From: Cyclobacterium sp. SYSU L10401
Lineage (GTDB): Bacteria > Bacteroidota > Bacteroidia > Cytophagales > Cyclobacteriaceae
Length of the DNA: 64,000 nt
Direction: 5' to 3'
Assembly (NCBI RefSeq): GCF_010993705.1
Contig: NZ_WOFO01000012.1
Coordinates: 86,288 to 150,287, forward strand
The translations under genes and the position numbers were made by a program. The notes beneath the pieces were generated by a model, which was not told the DNA's origin, searched no databases, and worked only from the letters and a program-made list of their open reading frames with translations. Below, piece after piece: positions 17,779 through 26,406 of this stretch; position 1 is the stretch's first letter; every line of letters begins with the position of its first letter.

Positions 17779-18168
17779 GATCTATCTCTCACCCAAGGTT
17801 CAATAGCGCGTCCCGATCGTCCATCGAGAGAACCTCAAATTAATTCCCTCCAAGTAGTTGTCGGGCCTATCAGGGCATCTCTCTGTGGTTCGCCTCCCTC
17901 ACCCCTGCCTGGTAGGCAGACTCGACTTTATGTGAAAAGAATTTAAACAGTAACAAAGACAGGCATCGGATATAAAATAAACCTGAACGTTTTAACGACA
18001 AAACCTTCCAGATGCATACATGGTTTCGAAAAAACTCTAAATTCATGACCCATACCCATTCAAAAGTAGTTTAATATTGGTTAAAAAATGACTATCAAAT
18101 TATACTAAATTGCCGTAAATTTTGTTTTCAAAGTAACTGATTCAAATTTTCATTTTAAATCCCAGCAC
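17779..18168. other. 390-bp gap with a short hairpin and a GC-richer patch
   Basis: The stretch 17790-17935 is richer in G+C than its surroundings and holds a small hairpin, CTGCCT (17905-17910) / AGGCAG (17914-17919). No gene, tRNA cloverleaf or known repeat can be assigned. The AT-rich remainder up to 18168 probably contains the promoter of the following gene. Confidence 0.4.
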
Positions 18169-18744
18169 ATGAAAAAAGTATGGATTATTATCTTTCTATT
18201 GAGCTTTGGACAATTGAATGCGCAGGTATTGTCGATTGGACCTAAGTTAGGCGTTTCTCAGGGCGATGTCAGCGTTACAGATGGCTTTAAAGGAGAAGAT
18301 TCCATGATGGGTTACCATGTCGGAGCCTTTGTCAGGGTAAATTTACCAGTCATCTACTTGCAACCTGAAGTTTTATATACCAATACAGGTGGGTCTTTTT
18401 CAGACAACACCTTCAATTATGACGTCAATTTTGACCGGTTAGATGTCCCATTAATGATAGGAATGAAGTTAGGAGGGCTTTTCAGGCTGCAAGCCGGGCC
18501 AGTAGCCAGTTACCTGATCAACGGAGACATGACTGCTGACAATGGTACCAGACAAAAAATTATTCCTCCCACGGAAGAATTTACTTTTGGATACCAGGCA
18601 GGAGTAGGTTTTGATATAGGAAATTTCCTGATGGATTTAAAATACGAAGGAGCACTGACCAACTCGGTCAACAATTTCGGACAGGTCCCCACCGATCAAA
18701 GACAAAATCAGCTTATCCTTTCCTTGGGATTCAACCTTTTTTAG
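18169..18744 (+). CDS. Small outer-membrane beta-barrel protein
   Basis: A 191-residue protein with signal peptide MKKVWIIIFLLSFGQLNAQ and an 8-strand-like barrel pattern (VLSIGPKLGVSQGDV, YHVGAFVRVNLPVIYLQPEV, PLMIGMKLGGLFRLQAGPVA, FTFGYQAGVGFDIG, FLMDLKYEGAL, LILSLGFNLF), typical of the PorT/OMP beta-barrel 2 family. The aromatic C-terminal Phe fits outer-membrane insertion. Function unknown. It is isolated, converging on cstA. Confidence 0.82.
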   Translation: MKKVWIIIFLLSFGQLNAQVLSIGPKLGVSQGDVSVTDGFKGEDSMMGYHVGAFVRVNLPVIYLQPEVLYTNTGGSFSDNTFNYDVNFDRLDVPLMIGMKLGGLFRLQAGPVASYLINGDMTADNGTRQKIIPPTEEFTFGYQAGVGFDIGNFLMDLKYEGALTNSVNNFGQVPTDQRQNQLILSLGFNLF

Positions 18745-18762
18745 CACCCTCACCAAAGAGAT

Positions 18763-18796
18763 CCACCATTAGTTGATTACCATTAATTAACGGTGG
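18763..18796. terminator. Stem-loop between convergent genes
   Basis: CCACC (18763-18767) pairs with GGTGG (18792-18796), extended by a mismatched A/T-rich stem. It lies between the stops of the barrel gene and cstA; the U-tract is short, so efficiency is uncertain. Confidence 0.55.
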
Positions 18797-18810
18797 CATT
18801 ATTTCCCTTA

Positions 18811-20442
18811 TTAAGCCATTTCTTTTACTTCTGTTTCTTTGGTAAGGCTTTTTCTCGCTAGAATGATCAAAGCAAAAGAAAGCACAAATAAAATGGCAGC
18901 AATGACAGACAAAACATAGGCATCTTTCTGATAATTCTGCCAGGCAAATAAGCCCAGGGAACTAAGGGTTACCGTAAACATGAAAAACATGGGAATGGTA
19001 ACAAAAGTAGGATTGATTTTCTTCTTGATTAACCAAACCGAAATGGTCAACAATGCCAGGGCTGCCAAAAGTTGGTTGGCAGAACCGAAAATTGGCCAAA
19101 GGGTAGCAAAACCTCCGCTTCCCAGGAGCAAAACAGAAAGTACCACTACTACGCTGGTAGAGAGGTACCTGTTTTGGGATAATTTTTTACCAATGGGTTG
19201 TTCCACATCCTCAAAATATTCTTGCAGGGTAAATCTTGCCAGTCTGGTACAAGTATCCAGCGTAGTCAATGCAAATGCTGACACGGTCAAAGCCACAAAG
19301 CCGATGGCAAATGGTTCGGAAACACCCATCGAGGAAATGATGTTACCCAAGCCATCTGCAAATAATGGCACAGGTCCTTCCTCCCCAAGTCTGGACAAAT
19401 AATCAGTCCTGCTCAGAACGACTACTGCACCCACTGAAATAATCGCCAAAAAAGATTCTATCAACATGCCCCCAAACCCAACTAATTTGGCGTCTCCTTC
19501 CCTATCGATTTGTTTGGAAGTGGTGCCGGATGCTACCAGGGAGTGAAAGCCACTAATGGCCCCACAGGCTATGGTCACAAAAAGTACAGGAAACAGGTAG
19601 CCTAGATTCTCATCTGTAACATGTATATCCGTATCCATTACTATGGTAGGATTAGCTACAAAAACACCCACTATAGCGGCCAGAATCAACCCATAAAGCA
19701 GGAAACTGTTGAGGTAATCTCTGGGTTGCAACAACATGGATACAGGGGTAACGGAAGCAATAAAGGCATAAATCAACAGTATATAAATCCAGGTTTGATA
19801 ATTCAACACAAAAGGGATTTGCATTCCCAGGTACACAAAATAATACATGACAGCAACGCCTACGATTGAAGCGATCAGGAAGGCACTTTTCTTATGTCCC
19901 GTCATTTTAGTAATAAACCCAAAAACCACTGCCAATCCAATGAACAAAATAGAGGCTGAAGCTACCCCCGGATTACTGATAAAGGTTTTGGCAATAATAT
20001 CTGCAAATACTGCAATGATCAGAATCAGGGTAGAAAAGCTGAAAAGAATAAACAATCTTTTTCCTTTTTTCCCAATATTGTTTTGAATGATAACCCCGAT
20101 GGATTTACCATCATTTCTCAGGGAGGCCACCATACTCCCGAGGTCATGTACGGCTCCAAAGAAGATTCCACCAATTAAGATCCATATAACTGCAGGAATC
20201 CAGCCGAAAGTAATGGCAATAATCGGTCCCACTATGGGTCCTGCACCTGCAATGGAGGCAAAATGATGCCCCAGCACAACAATCGGCTTGCTTGGCACAT
20301 AATCCACCCCATCTTTTAGCCGATGGGAAGGCGTAATGTTATCATTATTGATTTTAAACTTTTTGAAAACAAATTTCCCATAAATAAAATAGGCGCCTGT
20401 CAGAATGATGGCTGAAAAAACAAATAAGTAGGTGAGCTGCAT
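18811..20442 (-). CDS. cstA: Carbon starvation protein CstA family transporter
   Basis: A 543-residue polytopic inner-membrane protein with about 14-16 helices. The CstA signature is intact: GHHFASIAGAGPIVGPIIA near residue 65, the conserved AVHDLGSMVASLRN, ACGAISGFHSLVASGTTSKQ and the LWPIFGSANQLLAALAL block. CstA proteins import peptides or pyruvate under carbon limitation; in E. coli the gene is cAMP-CRP regulated. At 543 residues it is the shorter form, lacking the extended C-terminus of E. coli CstA (701). Divergent from the mscS-like gene, so the 165-bp gap holds both promoters. Confidence 0.92.
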   Translation of the reverse strand: MQLTYLFVFSAIILTGAYFIYGKFVFKKFKINNDNITPSHRLKDGVDYVPSKPIVVLGHHFASIAGAGPIVGPIIAITFGWIPAVIWILIGGIFFGAVHDLGSMVASLRNDGKSIGVIIQNNIGKKGKRLFILFSFSTLILIIAVFADIIAKTFISNPGVASASILFIGLAVVFGFITKMTGHKKSAFLIASIVGVAVMYYFVYLGMQIPFVLNYQTWIYILLIYAFIASVTPVSMLLQPRDYLNSFLLYGLILAAIVGVFVANPTIVMDTDIHVTDENLGYLFPVLFVTIACGAISGFHSLVASGTTSKQIDREGDAKLVGFGGMLIESFLAIISVGAVVVLSRTDYLSRLGEEGPVPLFADGLGNIISSMGVSEPFAIGFVALTVSAFALTTLDTCTRLARFTLQEYFEDVEQPIGKKLSQNRYLSTSVVVVLSVLLLGSGGFATLWPIFGSANQLLAALALLTISVWLIKKKINPTFVTIPMFFMFTVTLSSLGLFAWQNYQKDAYVLSVIAAILFVLSFALIILARKSLTKETEVKEMA

Positions 20443-20607
20443 GACATGGTTTTAAGTTAATGTTTAAAGATAATGAGAAAATTGATTTCATCAGAAATAA
20501 ACCCTAATTTAAAAAATTATCAGGGTCTGGCATACTCCTCCCCGTTAAAAAAAGGGCATTTTAATATCTAGTACAATTTTCCCTTCAAAACCATCAAAAA
20601 TTAAAGC

Positions 20608-21654
20608 ATGGAAAGAGAAACCATCATTTTTATTGGCATAGCACTGGGATTATTGGTCTTCAGCCATATTTTTCTTTGGCTATTTTTTCCAAAACTGGCC
20701 AGGCTGGTTTACCGACCTGCTACTGAAAAAGGAAAAAATTCCATGAGGAAATTTTCCAATGCACTAAAATGGGGGCTGTTTTTTGCAGTATTCCCAATCA
20801 TCGAACCCTTTTTCTCACCTCCTGATCTGGACCACCTGGGCCGAAAACCCTTCTTTATAGTACTTGCCATAATCACCTTCTCCTGGATTATCATTGAGCT
20901 GTCCAATGTATTGCGATATGCCTTTTTGGAGAATTTCAATTCCAATAAGGAGGATAACCTCAGAGAAAGGCGGTTGCTTACCCAGGTAGCTTTTATCAGA
21001 AAACTTTTCATCATAATCGTAGTCATCATCGCCTTTTCGGCTATATTGATGAATTTTGAATCTGCCCGAAAAATAGGAGCTGGATTGCTGACCTCAGCCG
21101 GGATTGTGGGCATCATCGTCGGTTTGGCCGCACAAAAATCAATCGCCAATTTATTGGCTGGATTCCAAATTGCCTTTACCCAGCCTATAAGAATCGATGA
21201 TGTGGTGGTGGTAGAGGACGAATGGGGAAAAATAGAAGAAATCAATCTCACCTATGTGGTCGTCAGGATTTGGGACCAGAGAAGGCTGGTATTACCCATC
21301 AACTATTTTATTGAGAAACCATTCCAGAATTGGACCAGAACTACCGCCGACATATGGGGGACGGTATTTATGTATGTTGATCACACCATTCCCGTTGAAA
21401 ATTTAAAAATTAAGCTTAAAGAAATATTGGATAACAGTACTTTATGGGATAAAAAGGTACAGGTACTTCAGGTGACTGATTACACAGAAAAAACCATAGA
21501 GATTCGCTGCCTGATGAGCGCCAGGGATAGCCCTACTGCCTTTGACCTCAGGTGTTTGGTTAGGGAAAAGATGTTGGAATACCTCCAGCAAAATTACCCG
21601 GGATCCTTACCCAAATCCCGGGTTTTGCTATCTCAGGAAGCAGAAAAAAAATAA
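20608..21654 (+). CDS. MscS-family mechanosensitive channel
   Basis: A 348-residue protein with three N-terminal membrane helices, a fourth at about 130-150 and the MscS pore-lining helix KIGAGLLTSAGIVGIIVGLA. The next block, AAQKSIANLLAGFQIAFTQP, begins the conserved beta domain (IRIDDVVVVEDEWGKIEEI, WDQRRLVLPINYFIEKPFQNWTR). The C-terminal domain follows. It would open on membrane tension to release solutes. No partner gene; accD starts 110 bp downstream with its own promoter. Confidence 0.92.
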   Translation: MERETIIFIGIALGLLVFSHIFLWLFFPKLARLVYRPATEKGKNSMRKFSNALKWGLFFAVFPIIEPFFSPPDLDHLGRKPFFIVLAIITFSWIIIELSNVLRYAFLENFNSNKEDNLRERRLLTQVAFIRKLFIIIVVIIAFSAILMNFESARKIGAGLLTSAGIVGIIVGLAAQKSIANLLAGFQIAFTQPIRIDDVVVVEDEWGKIEEINLTYVVVRIWDQRRLVLPINYFIEKPFQNWTRTTADIWGTVFMYVDHTIPVENLKIKLKEILDNSTLWDKKVQVLQVTDYTEKTIEIRCLMSARDSPTAFDLRCLVREKMLEYLQQNYPGSLPKSRVLLSQEAEKK

Positions 21655-21689
21655 TGGGAGAAATCTTATTCTGAAGGAGAATGCAGATT

Positions 21690-21724
21690 TTGGTTTTATT
21701 TAACGGATAATACCCATAAATTTG
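21690..21724 (+). promoter_or_regulatory. Candidate promoter of accD
   Basis: A -7 element TAAATTTG (21717-21724) matches TAnnTTTG; a TTG at 21690-21692 is 24 bp upstream, one base over the usual spacing. The ATG at 21765 is 40 bp beyond. Confidence 0.5.
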
Positions 21725-21764
21725 TAATCCCAAATGACTTTTGGGCTAATTTAAACAAAACTTT

Positions 21765-22607
21765 ATGGCTTGGTTTAAAAGGAAAGATGCCGGGATCAAA
21801 ACCTCCACAGAGGAAAAAAAAGATACTCCTGACGGATTGTGGTACAAGACCCCAAAAGGAAACATCATCCATACCCGGGAACTGAAAAACAACTCCTATG
21901 TCTGCCCGGATGATGATTATCATGTAAAAATAGGATCCAAAGAATATTTTGAAATCCTCTTTGATGATAATCAATTCAAAGAACTGGACAAAGAAATGAC
22001 CTCTGGAGATCCACTGAATTTTGTGGATAGCAAACCCTACACTACTAGAATCAAAGACACCATTGCCAAAACAAACCTCAAGGATGCCGCTCGCACAGGA
22101 GTAGGTAAAATCAATGGCCTGGATATCATCATTACCTGTATGGATTTCAACTTCATAGGTGGATCCATGGGATCAGTGGTAGGAGAAAAAATTTCAAGGG
22201 CCATCGACTACGCCCTTAAAAACAAAATTCCTTTCCTGATGATATCCAAATCAGGAGGGGCGAGAATGATGGAAGCTGGATTTAGTCTGATGCAAATGGC
22301 TAAAACTTCGGCTAAACTGGCTTTACTAGATGAAGCAGGAATTCCCTACATTTCGCTGATGACAGACCCGACTACAGGGGGTGTAACGGCTTCTTACGCC
22401 ATGCTGGGAGATTTTAATATTGCTGAACCGGGAGCATTGATAGGCTTTGCCGGTCCGCGGGTGATCAGGGAAACCATCGGTAAAGACCTACCCAAGGGAT
22501 TTCAAAGTTCTGAATTTGTTTTGGAACATGGATTTCTGGATTTTATCATCGACCGTCGTCAGTTGAAAAACAGAATGTATACTTTACTAAACTTATTGCG
22601 CAATTAA
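21765..22607 (+). CDS. accD: Acetyl-CoA carboxylase carboxyltransferase beta subunit
   Basis: With AccA, transfers CO2 from biotin to acetyl-CoA, making malonyl-CoA for fatty acids. The 280 residues keep the carboxyltransferase core: [52 protein letters not shown] and [12 protein letters not shown]. The N-terminal zinc ribbon is degraded: where two CxxC pairs are expected I read YKTPKGN (T29, G32) and CPDDDY (C47, D50), leaving one Cys. The fold start ([10 protein letters not shown]) and end are normal, so this is a real, probably zinc-free variant rather than a broken gene. No accA is adjacent. Confidence 0.95.
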   Translation: MAWFKRKDAGIKTSTEEKKDTPDGLWYKTPKGNIIHTRELKNNSYVCPDDDYHVKIGSKEYFEILFDDNQFKELDKEMTSGDPLNFVDSKPYTTRIKDTIAKTNLKDAARTGVGKINGLDIIITCMDFNFIGGSMGSVVGEKISRAIDYALKNKIPFLMISKSGGARMMEAGFSLMQMAKTSAKLALLDEAGIPYISLMTDPTTGGVTASYAMLGDFNIAEPGALIGFAGPRVIRETIGKDLPKGFQSSEFVLEHGFLDFIIDRRQLKNRMYTLLNLLRN

Positions 22608-22649
22608 GCAGTTAATAAGCTTGAATAGGTGGATTAAAATATTCTCATA

Positions 22650-22683
22650 TTGCGGTGGATTTGTTGAAATATAAATATATTTG
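22650..22683 (+). promoter_or_regulatory. Promoter of nqrF
   Basis: A -7 element TATATTTG (22676-22683) with TTG at 22650-22652 (23-bp spacer) fits the Bacteroidota pattern. It precedes the nqrF ATG at 22734 by 50 bp, and shows that nqrF has its own transcription start. Confidence 0.6.
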
Positions 22684-22733
22684 TACCGATCAATCACCGA
22701 TTAAACATACTGATAAAAAATAAAATTTATTAA

Positions 22734-24038
22734 ATGACTTCAGTAATCATAACTTCGATAGTAGCTTTCACCATTATTATTTTGCTACTGGTATTTGTCC
22801 TTCTTTTTGCGCAATCCAAACTGGTGGCTTCGGGAGACGTTAAAATCATCATCAACGGGGACGAAAAAAACCCACTGGTGGCTTCTGCCGGATCTACTTT
22901 GCTATCTACACTGGGAAATAAAAAAATATTTCTCCCATCAGCCTGTGGGGGCGGAGGTACCTGTGCCATGTGCAAATGCACCATTGAAGAAGGCGGGGGT
23001 GAAGTTTTACCCACCGAGGAGGGTCACCTCAGCAGGGCGGAAAAACAGAATAATGTCAGGCTTTCCTGTCAGGTAAAGGTGAAGAATGACATGAAAATCC
23101 GGATTCCTGAAGAAATATTCGGTATTAAGAAATGGGAATGCGAAGTAATTTCCAATTACAATGTATCCACTTTTATTAAGGAATTTAAGGTTAAACTTCC
23201 TGAAGGAGAAATACTGGATTTCGAGCCAGGAGGATACATACAGATTGATGTGCCGCAGGTAGTCGTCAACTTTAAAGACATGGATATCACACCCCATCCG
23301 GAATTGGAACATCCGGAGGATGTTTACCAAAGCGACTGGGATAAATTTGGCTTGTGGGATTTGGTAATGAAAAATGACGAAGAATTATTCAGGGCTTACT
23401 CCATGGCCAATCATCCAGCTGAAGGAAACATTGTCATGTTGACCATCCGAATAGCTACCCCACCTTGGGATAGGGCTAATAATAAATGGATGGATGTCAA
23501 TCCGGGAGTTTGTTCTTCCTATGTTTTCTCTAGAAAGCCAGGTGACAAGGTCACCATATCCGGACCATACGGTGAATTCCACATCAATCCTACGCAAAGA
23601 GAAATGATTTATATTGGAGGTGGCGCAGGAATGGCACCCCTTAGATCACATTTATTTCACTTATTCCATACTGAAAAAACAGACCGGAAAGTATCCTACT
23701 GGTATGGTGGTCGGTCTAAAAAAGAATTGTTTTATACCCCGCATTTCAGGGAGATAGAAAAAGAGTTTCCTAACTTTAATTTTCATATTGGCCTCTCAGA
23801 ACCGTTGCCTGAGGATAACTGGAAAGTTAAGAAATCTCTGGACGACAAAGAAGGAGACGGTTATGTAGGCTTCATTCATCAGGTACTCTATGACAATTAC
23901 CTGAAAGACATTGAAGAGCCGGATGAGATAGAATATTACCTATGTGGTCCTCCACTGATGAATTCGGCAGTTTTGAAAATGCTGGATGATATGGGAGTCC
24001 CCAACGAAAATATCAGATTTGATGATTTCGGAGGATAA
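22734..24038 (+). CDS. nqrF: Na+-translocating NADH:quinone reductase subunit F
   Basis: Electron-entry subunit of the Na+-pumping NQR complex: NADH to FAD to [2Fe-2S]. Residues 1-26 form one membrane helix; the 2Fe-2S ferredoxin-like domain has C71, C77, C80 and C112 in the order expected ([22 protein letters not shown]). The flavin site [13 protein letters not shown] and the NAD site [16 protein letters not shown] are intact, and the C-terminal [11 protein letters not shown] ends normally. Unusually, no nqrA-E genes are adjacent: it is flanked by accD and an arginase-like gene and has its own terminator. The rest of the complex must be elsewhere. Confidence 0.95.
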   Translation: MTSVIITSIVAFTIIILLLVFVLLFAQSKLVASGDVKIIINGDEKNPLVASAGSTLLSTLGNKKIFLPSACGGGGTCAMCKCTIEEGGGEVLPTEEGHLSRAEKQNNVRLSCQVKVKNDMKIRIPEEIFGIKKWECEVISNYNVSTFIKEFKVKLPEGEILDFEPGGYIQIDVPQVVVNFKDMDITPHPELEHPEDVYQSDWDKFGLWDLVMKNDEELFRAYSMANHPAEGNIVMLTIRIATPPWDRANNKWMDVNPGVCSSYVFSRKPGDKVTISGPYGEFHINPTQREMIYIGGGAGMAPLRSHLFHLFHTEKTDRKVSYWYGGRSKKELFYTPHFREIEKEFPNFNFHIGLSEPLPEDNWKVKKSLDDKEGDGYVGFIHQVLYDNYLKDIEEPDEIEYYLCGPPLMNSAVLKMLDDMGVPNENIRFDDFGG

Positions 24039-24048
24039 ATGAAATTGT

Positions 24049-24078
24049 GTCCCGTTAATTTTTAACGGGACTTTTTTT
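24049..24078 (+). terminator. Rho-independent terminator of nqrF
   Basis: GTCCCGTTAA (24049-24058) pairs perfectly with TTAACGGGAC (24062-24071), followed by seven T. Confidence 0.93.
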
Positions 24079-24094
24079 ATGCTTGAATTTTCAA

Positions 24095-24102
24095 TAAATT
24101 TG
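24095..24102 (+). promoter_or_regulatory. Possible -7 element upstream of the arginase-like gene
   Basis: TAAATTTG matches TAnnTTTG, 24 bp before the ATG at 24127. No matching -33 TTG was found. Confidence 0.35.
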
Positions 24103-24126
24103 ATTTTAAAATTTTAATGATGATTC

Positions 24127-25284
24127 ATGGATCTTGAGGCATTTTTCGAACCCATACCGCCAACTATCTTAAATGAAGAATACGGTCACAATGCATTTTT
24201 TTATCATATCCATTGTCATGGGGAGGGCTTTCCAGAAATAAAAGGCATTCAGATTGCACTGATAGGGGTAGACGAATATAGGGGCGCAGCAGCTGATCAC
24301 CTGGAAAATTCCCCACTTACTACCAGTCAAATCAGAAAAAAGCTTTATCCACTTAAAAAAGGCCAAAACAACTACAGCATTGCGGATTTAGGCAACCTAA
24401 AAGTCGGGGAAAACAGGGAAGAAACCCTTGCACTGATCAGCTCAATTGGTGAATTTTTATTGAAAATGGAAGTGCTTCCCGTTTTTTTGGGTGGCAGCCA
24501 TGACCTGGACATGGGGCAATACCTTTCTTACCAAAACATGAAAAAACTCGTAAGCCTGCTTACAGTAGATGCTAAGATGGATATGGAGGATAAGGGTAAA
24601 CCGATGGATCTTCACTCTCAGGACATCATATTAAACAAGCCCAACTATATGTTTAACTATTGCCATCTGGCCTATCAGAGCTTTCTGACAGATCCGGAAT
24701 TGGTTACTACATTGGAAAAGCTTTATTTTGACCATGTGAGGTTGGGGCAACTCAGGGATAGTTTTAAAGAGGTAGAACCATTGATCCGAAATACGGACCT
24801 CCTGAGTTTTGATGTTTGTTCCATACATGCATCGGATGCACCAGGAGCCATAGAAGCCCAGCCATTCGGGCTCAGTGCAGAGGAAGCTTGCCAGATATGC
24901 TGGTTTGCAGGGATGAATGAAAAGTTAAGTTCGATGGGAATTTATGGCTACCATGCCAAATTGGATGATGCCCGGTTCAAAACGGCCTCCGTAATAGCTA
25001 CCATGGTTTGGTACTTTATTGAAGGTTTTTATCAAAGGAAAGACAGTTTATCCTTTAAAAGCAGTGATTACATCAAATATACTGTATCTTTAGACTCTAA
25101 ACCTTCTATTTTATATTTCTACAAAAGCAAGTTAAGTGGCAAGTGGTGGATGGAAATTCCCAGCAATAAAAATGAAAAATTCAAAAGGGACACCATCATT
25201 CCCTGCAGTTATCAGGATTACCTTACGGCCCAACAGGGAGAAATCCCTGAAAGGTGGGTCAACTCCCAACTGAAACTATATTGA
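24127..25284 (+). CDS. Arginase/formimidoylglutamase-fold protein, metal site degenerate
   Basis: A 385-residue protein of the arginase superfamily, usually labelled formimidoylglutamase. The GGSHDLDMG motif (H125) is kept. The next motif, expected as DAHxD, reads VDAKMDM (D148, K150, D152), and SFDxDxxDP reads SFDVCSIHASDAPGA (D229, C231). Two of the six manganese ligands (one His, one Asp) are thus replaced by Lys and Cys, so normal ureohydrolase activity is doubtful. The C-terminal ~90 residues (KYTVSLDSKPSILYFYKSKL onward) are an extension beyond the arginase domain. Such proteins are conserved in Cytophagales and Flavobacteriia; no histidine-degradation gene is nearby. Confidence 0.85.
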   Translation: MDLEAFFEPIPPTILNEEYGHNAFFYHIHCHGEGFPEIKGIQIALIGVDEYRGAAADHLENSPLTTSQIRKKLYPLKKGQNNYSIADLGNLKVGENREETLALISSIGEFLLKMEVLPVFLGGSHDLDMGQYLSYQNMKKLVSLLTVDAKMDMEDKGKPMDLHSQDIILNKPNYMFNYCHLAYQSFLTDPELVTTLEKLYFDHVRLGQLRDSFKEVEPLIRNTDLLSFDVCSIHASDAPGAIEAQPFGLSAEEACQICWFAGMNEKLSSMGIYGYHAKLDDARFKTASVIATMVWYFIEGFYQRKDSLSFKSSDYIKYTVSLDSKPSILYFYKSKLSGKWWMEIPSNKNEKFKRDTIIPCSYQDYLTAQQGEIPERWVNSQLKLY

Positions 25285-25335
25285 TGAATTGCAGCCGCTA
25301 GCCCGCTGTGTGGAACCTTTGTTATTTGGTCAAAT

Positions 25336-25563
25336 ATGATTACCATTTCAAAAAACCAACTGGCCCTGAGAAACGGGCAAGATAAACCTGAGATCTGGAT
25401 CGCCTTCCAGGGAAAAATCTATGACCTTGCTGGCTCAAGGCTTTGGAAATCGGGCAGACATTATGAACATTGGGCCGGCCAGGATTTGACAGAAGAATTG
25501 AAAAGTGCTCCCCATACGGCCCATGTATTTGATAAATTTGAACCTATAGGCTACCTGAAATAA
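25336..25563 (+). CDS. Cytochrome b5-like haem-binding domain protein
   Basis: A 75-residue one-domain protein: ISKNQLALRNGQDKPEIWIAFQGKIYDL is the domain start, and a His-containing HYEHWAGQDLTEEL plus APHTAHVFDKFEPIGYL supply candidate axial ligands and the hydrophobic closing strand. This is the short form called predicted haem/steroid-binding protein. It has no signal peptide and should be cytosolic. The following kinase ATG begins immediately after its stop, so it is the first gene of a three-gene run with murQ. Confidence 0.85.
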   Translation: MITISKNQLALRNGQDKPEIWIAFQGKIYDLAGSRLWKSGRHYEHWAGQDLTEELKSAPHTAHVFDKFEPIGYLK

Positions 25564-26406
25564 ATGATTCTTATCGCAGACAGTGGTTCGAGCAAAACCG
25601 ATTGGCGGGCAATCCGAAAGGATGGAAATATCTCCCAGTTCAGGACGATTGGGTTCAACCCCTATTATCAGACCCGGGAGGATATGATATTGGGCCTGAA
25701 TAACCCTCATTTATTGGCATTAAAGCACCAGGTAGAGCAAGTTTATTTTTATGGATCCGGATGCACCTCAGATACCAACAAAGCATCTGTCATGCAGGCC
25801 ATCCACAGTATCTTTCCACTCACCGAAGTACATGTCGATCACGACCTGATGGCCTCTGCCAGAGCCACCTGCGGACACAGCGCCGGAATTGCCTGTATTT
25901 TGGGTACAGGATCCAACAGCGGTGATTATGATGGGGAAAACATCACTTCCAGCAGGCCTTCGCCTGGTTATTTATTGGGAGACGAGGGAGGTGGGGCTTA
26001 TATTGGCAAGCACTTTCTTCAGGATTTCATCTATGATGACATGCCTGAGGAGATACGCAGGGAACTGATCCGGGTATATAACCTATCCATATTTGAGATC
26101 CAGGACAATGTGTACAAAAAGCCCTTTCCCAACCGATATATGGCTGGGTTTTGTCAGTTTATTTCACAGCATAAATCTGATCCCTATTGCTATAATTTGA
26201 TATACAATGCTTTCAGGGATTTTTTCCACAGACATGTGATGAGATATGAAGATTATCTAAACAAACCCGTGAATTTTGTGGGGTCCATAGCTTATTTTAA
26301 CCATGACATCCTGAGAAAGGCCGGAAAGGATTTTCACATACAAATCAATACCATCATTGAAACGCCAATAGCAGGATTGACATTATATCATCAAGAAAAA
26401 ATATGA
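25564..26406 (+). CDS. Amino-sugar kinase (BadF/BadG ATPase family), MurNAc/GlcNAc kinase candidate
   Basis: A 280-residue ASKHA-fold kinase that phosphorylates N-acetylglucosamine and/or N-acetylmuramic acid. The ATP phosphate-1 loop is ADSGSSKTDWRAI (D6), a second glycine loop is CILGTGSNSGDY, and LLGDEGGGAYIGKHFLQDF is the family signature. The stop overlaps murQ (ATGA), which strongly suggests it supplies MurNAc 6-phosphate, as MurK-type kinases do in Tannerella and Clostridium. Substrate choice between GlcNAc and MurNAc is inferred from the neighbour, not the sequence. Confidence 0.85.
   Translation: MILIADSGSSKTDWRAIRKDGNISQFRTIGFNPYYQTREDMILGLNNPHLLALKHQVEQVYFYGSGCTSDTNKASVMQAIHSIFPLTEVHVDHDLMASARATCGHSAGIACILGTGSNSGDYDGENITSSRPSPGYLLGDEGGGAYIGKHFLQDFIYDDMPEEIRRELIRVYNLSIFEIQDNVYKKPFPNRYMAGFCQFISQHKSDPYCYNLIYNAFRDFFHRHVMRYEDYLNKPVNFVGSIAYFNHDILRKAGKDFHIQINTIIETPIAGLTLYHQEKI

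Noticed and set aside
17860..17920. Possible tRNA or riboswitch-like fold
   Set aside because: A GGTTCG stretch and a small hairpin are present, but no cloverleaf or acceptor stem can be built.
17761..17946. 61-residue frame in the gap after the metalloprotease
   Set aside because: Overlaps the metalloprotease upstream region and looks random.
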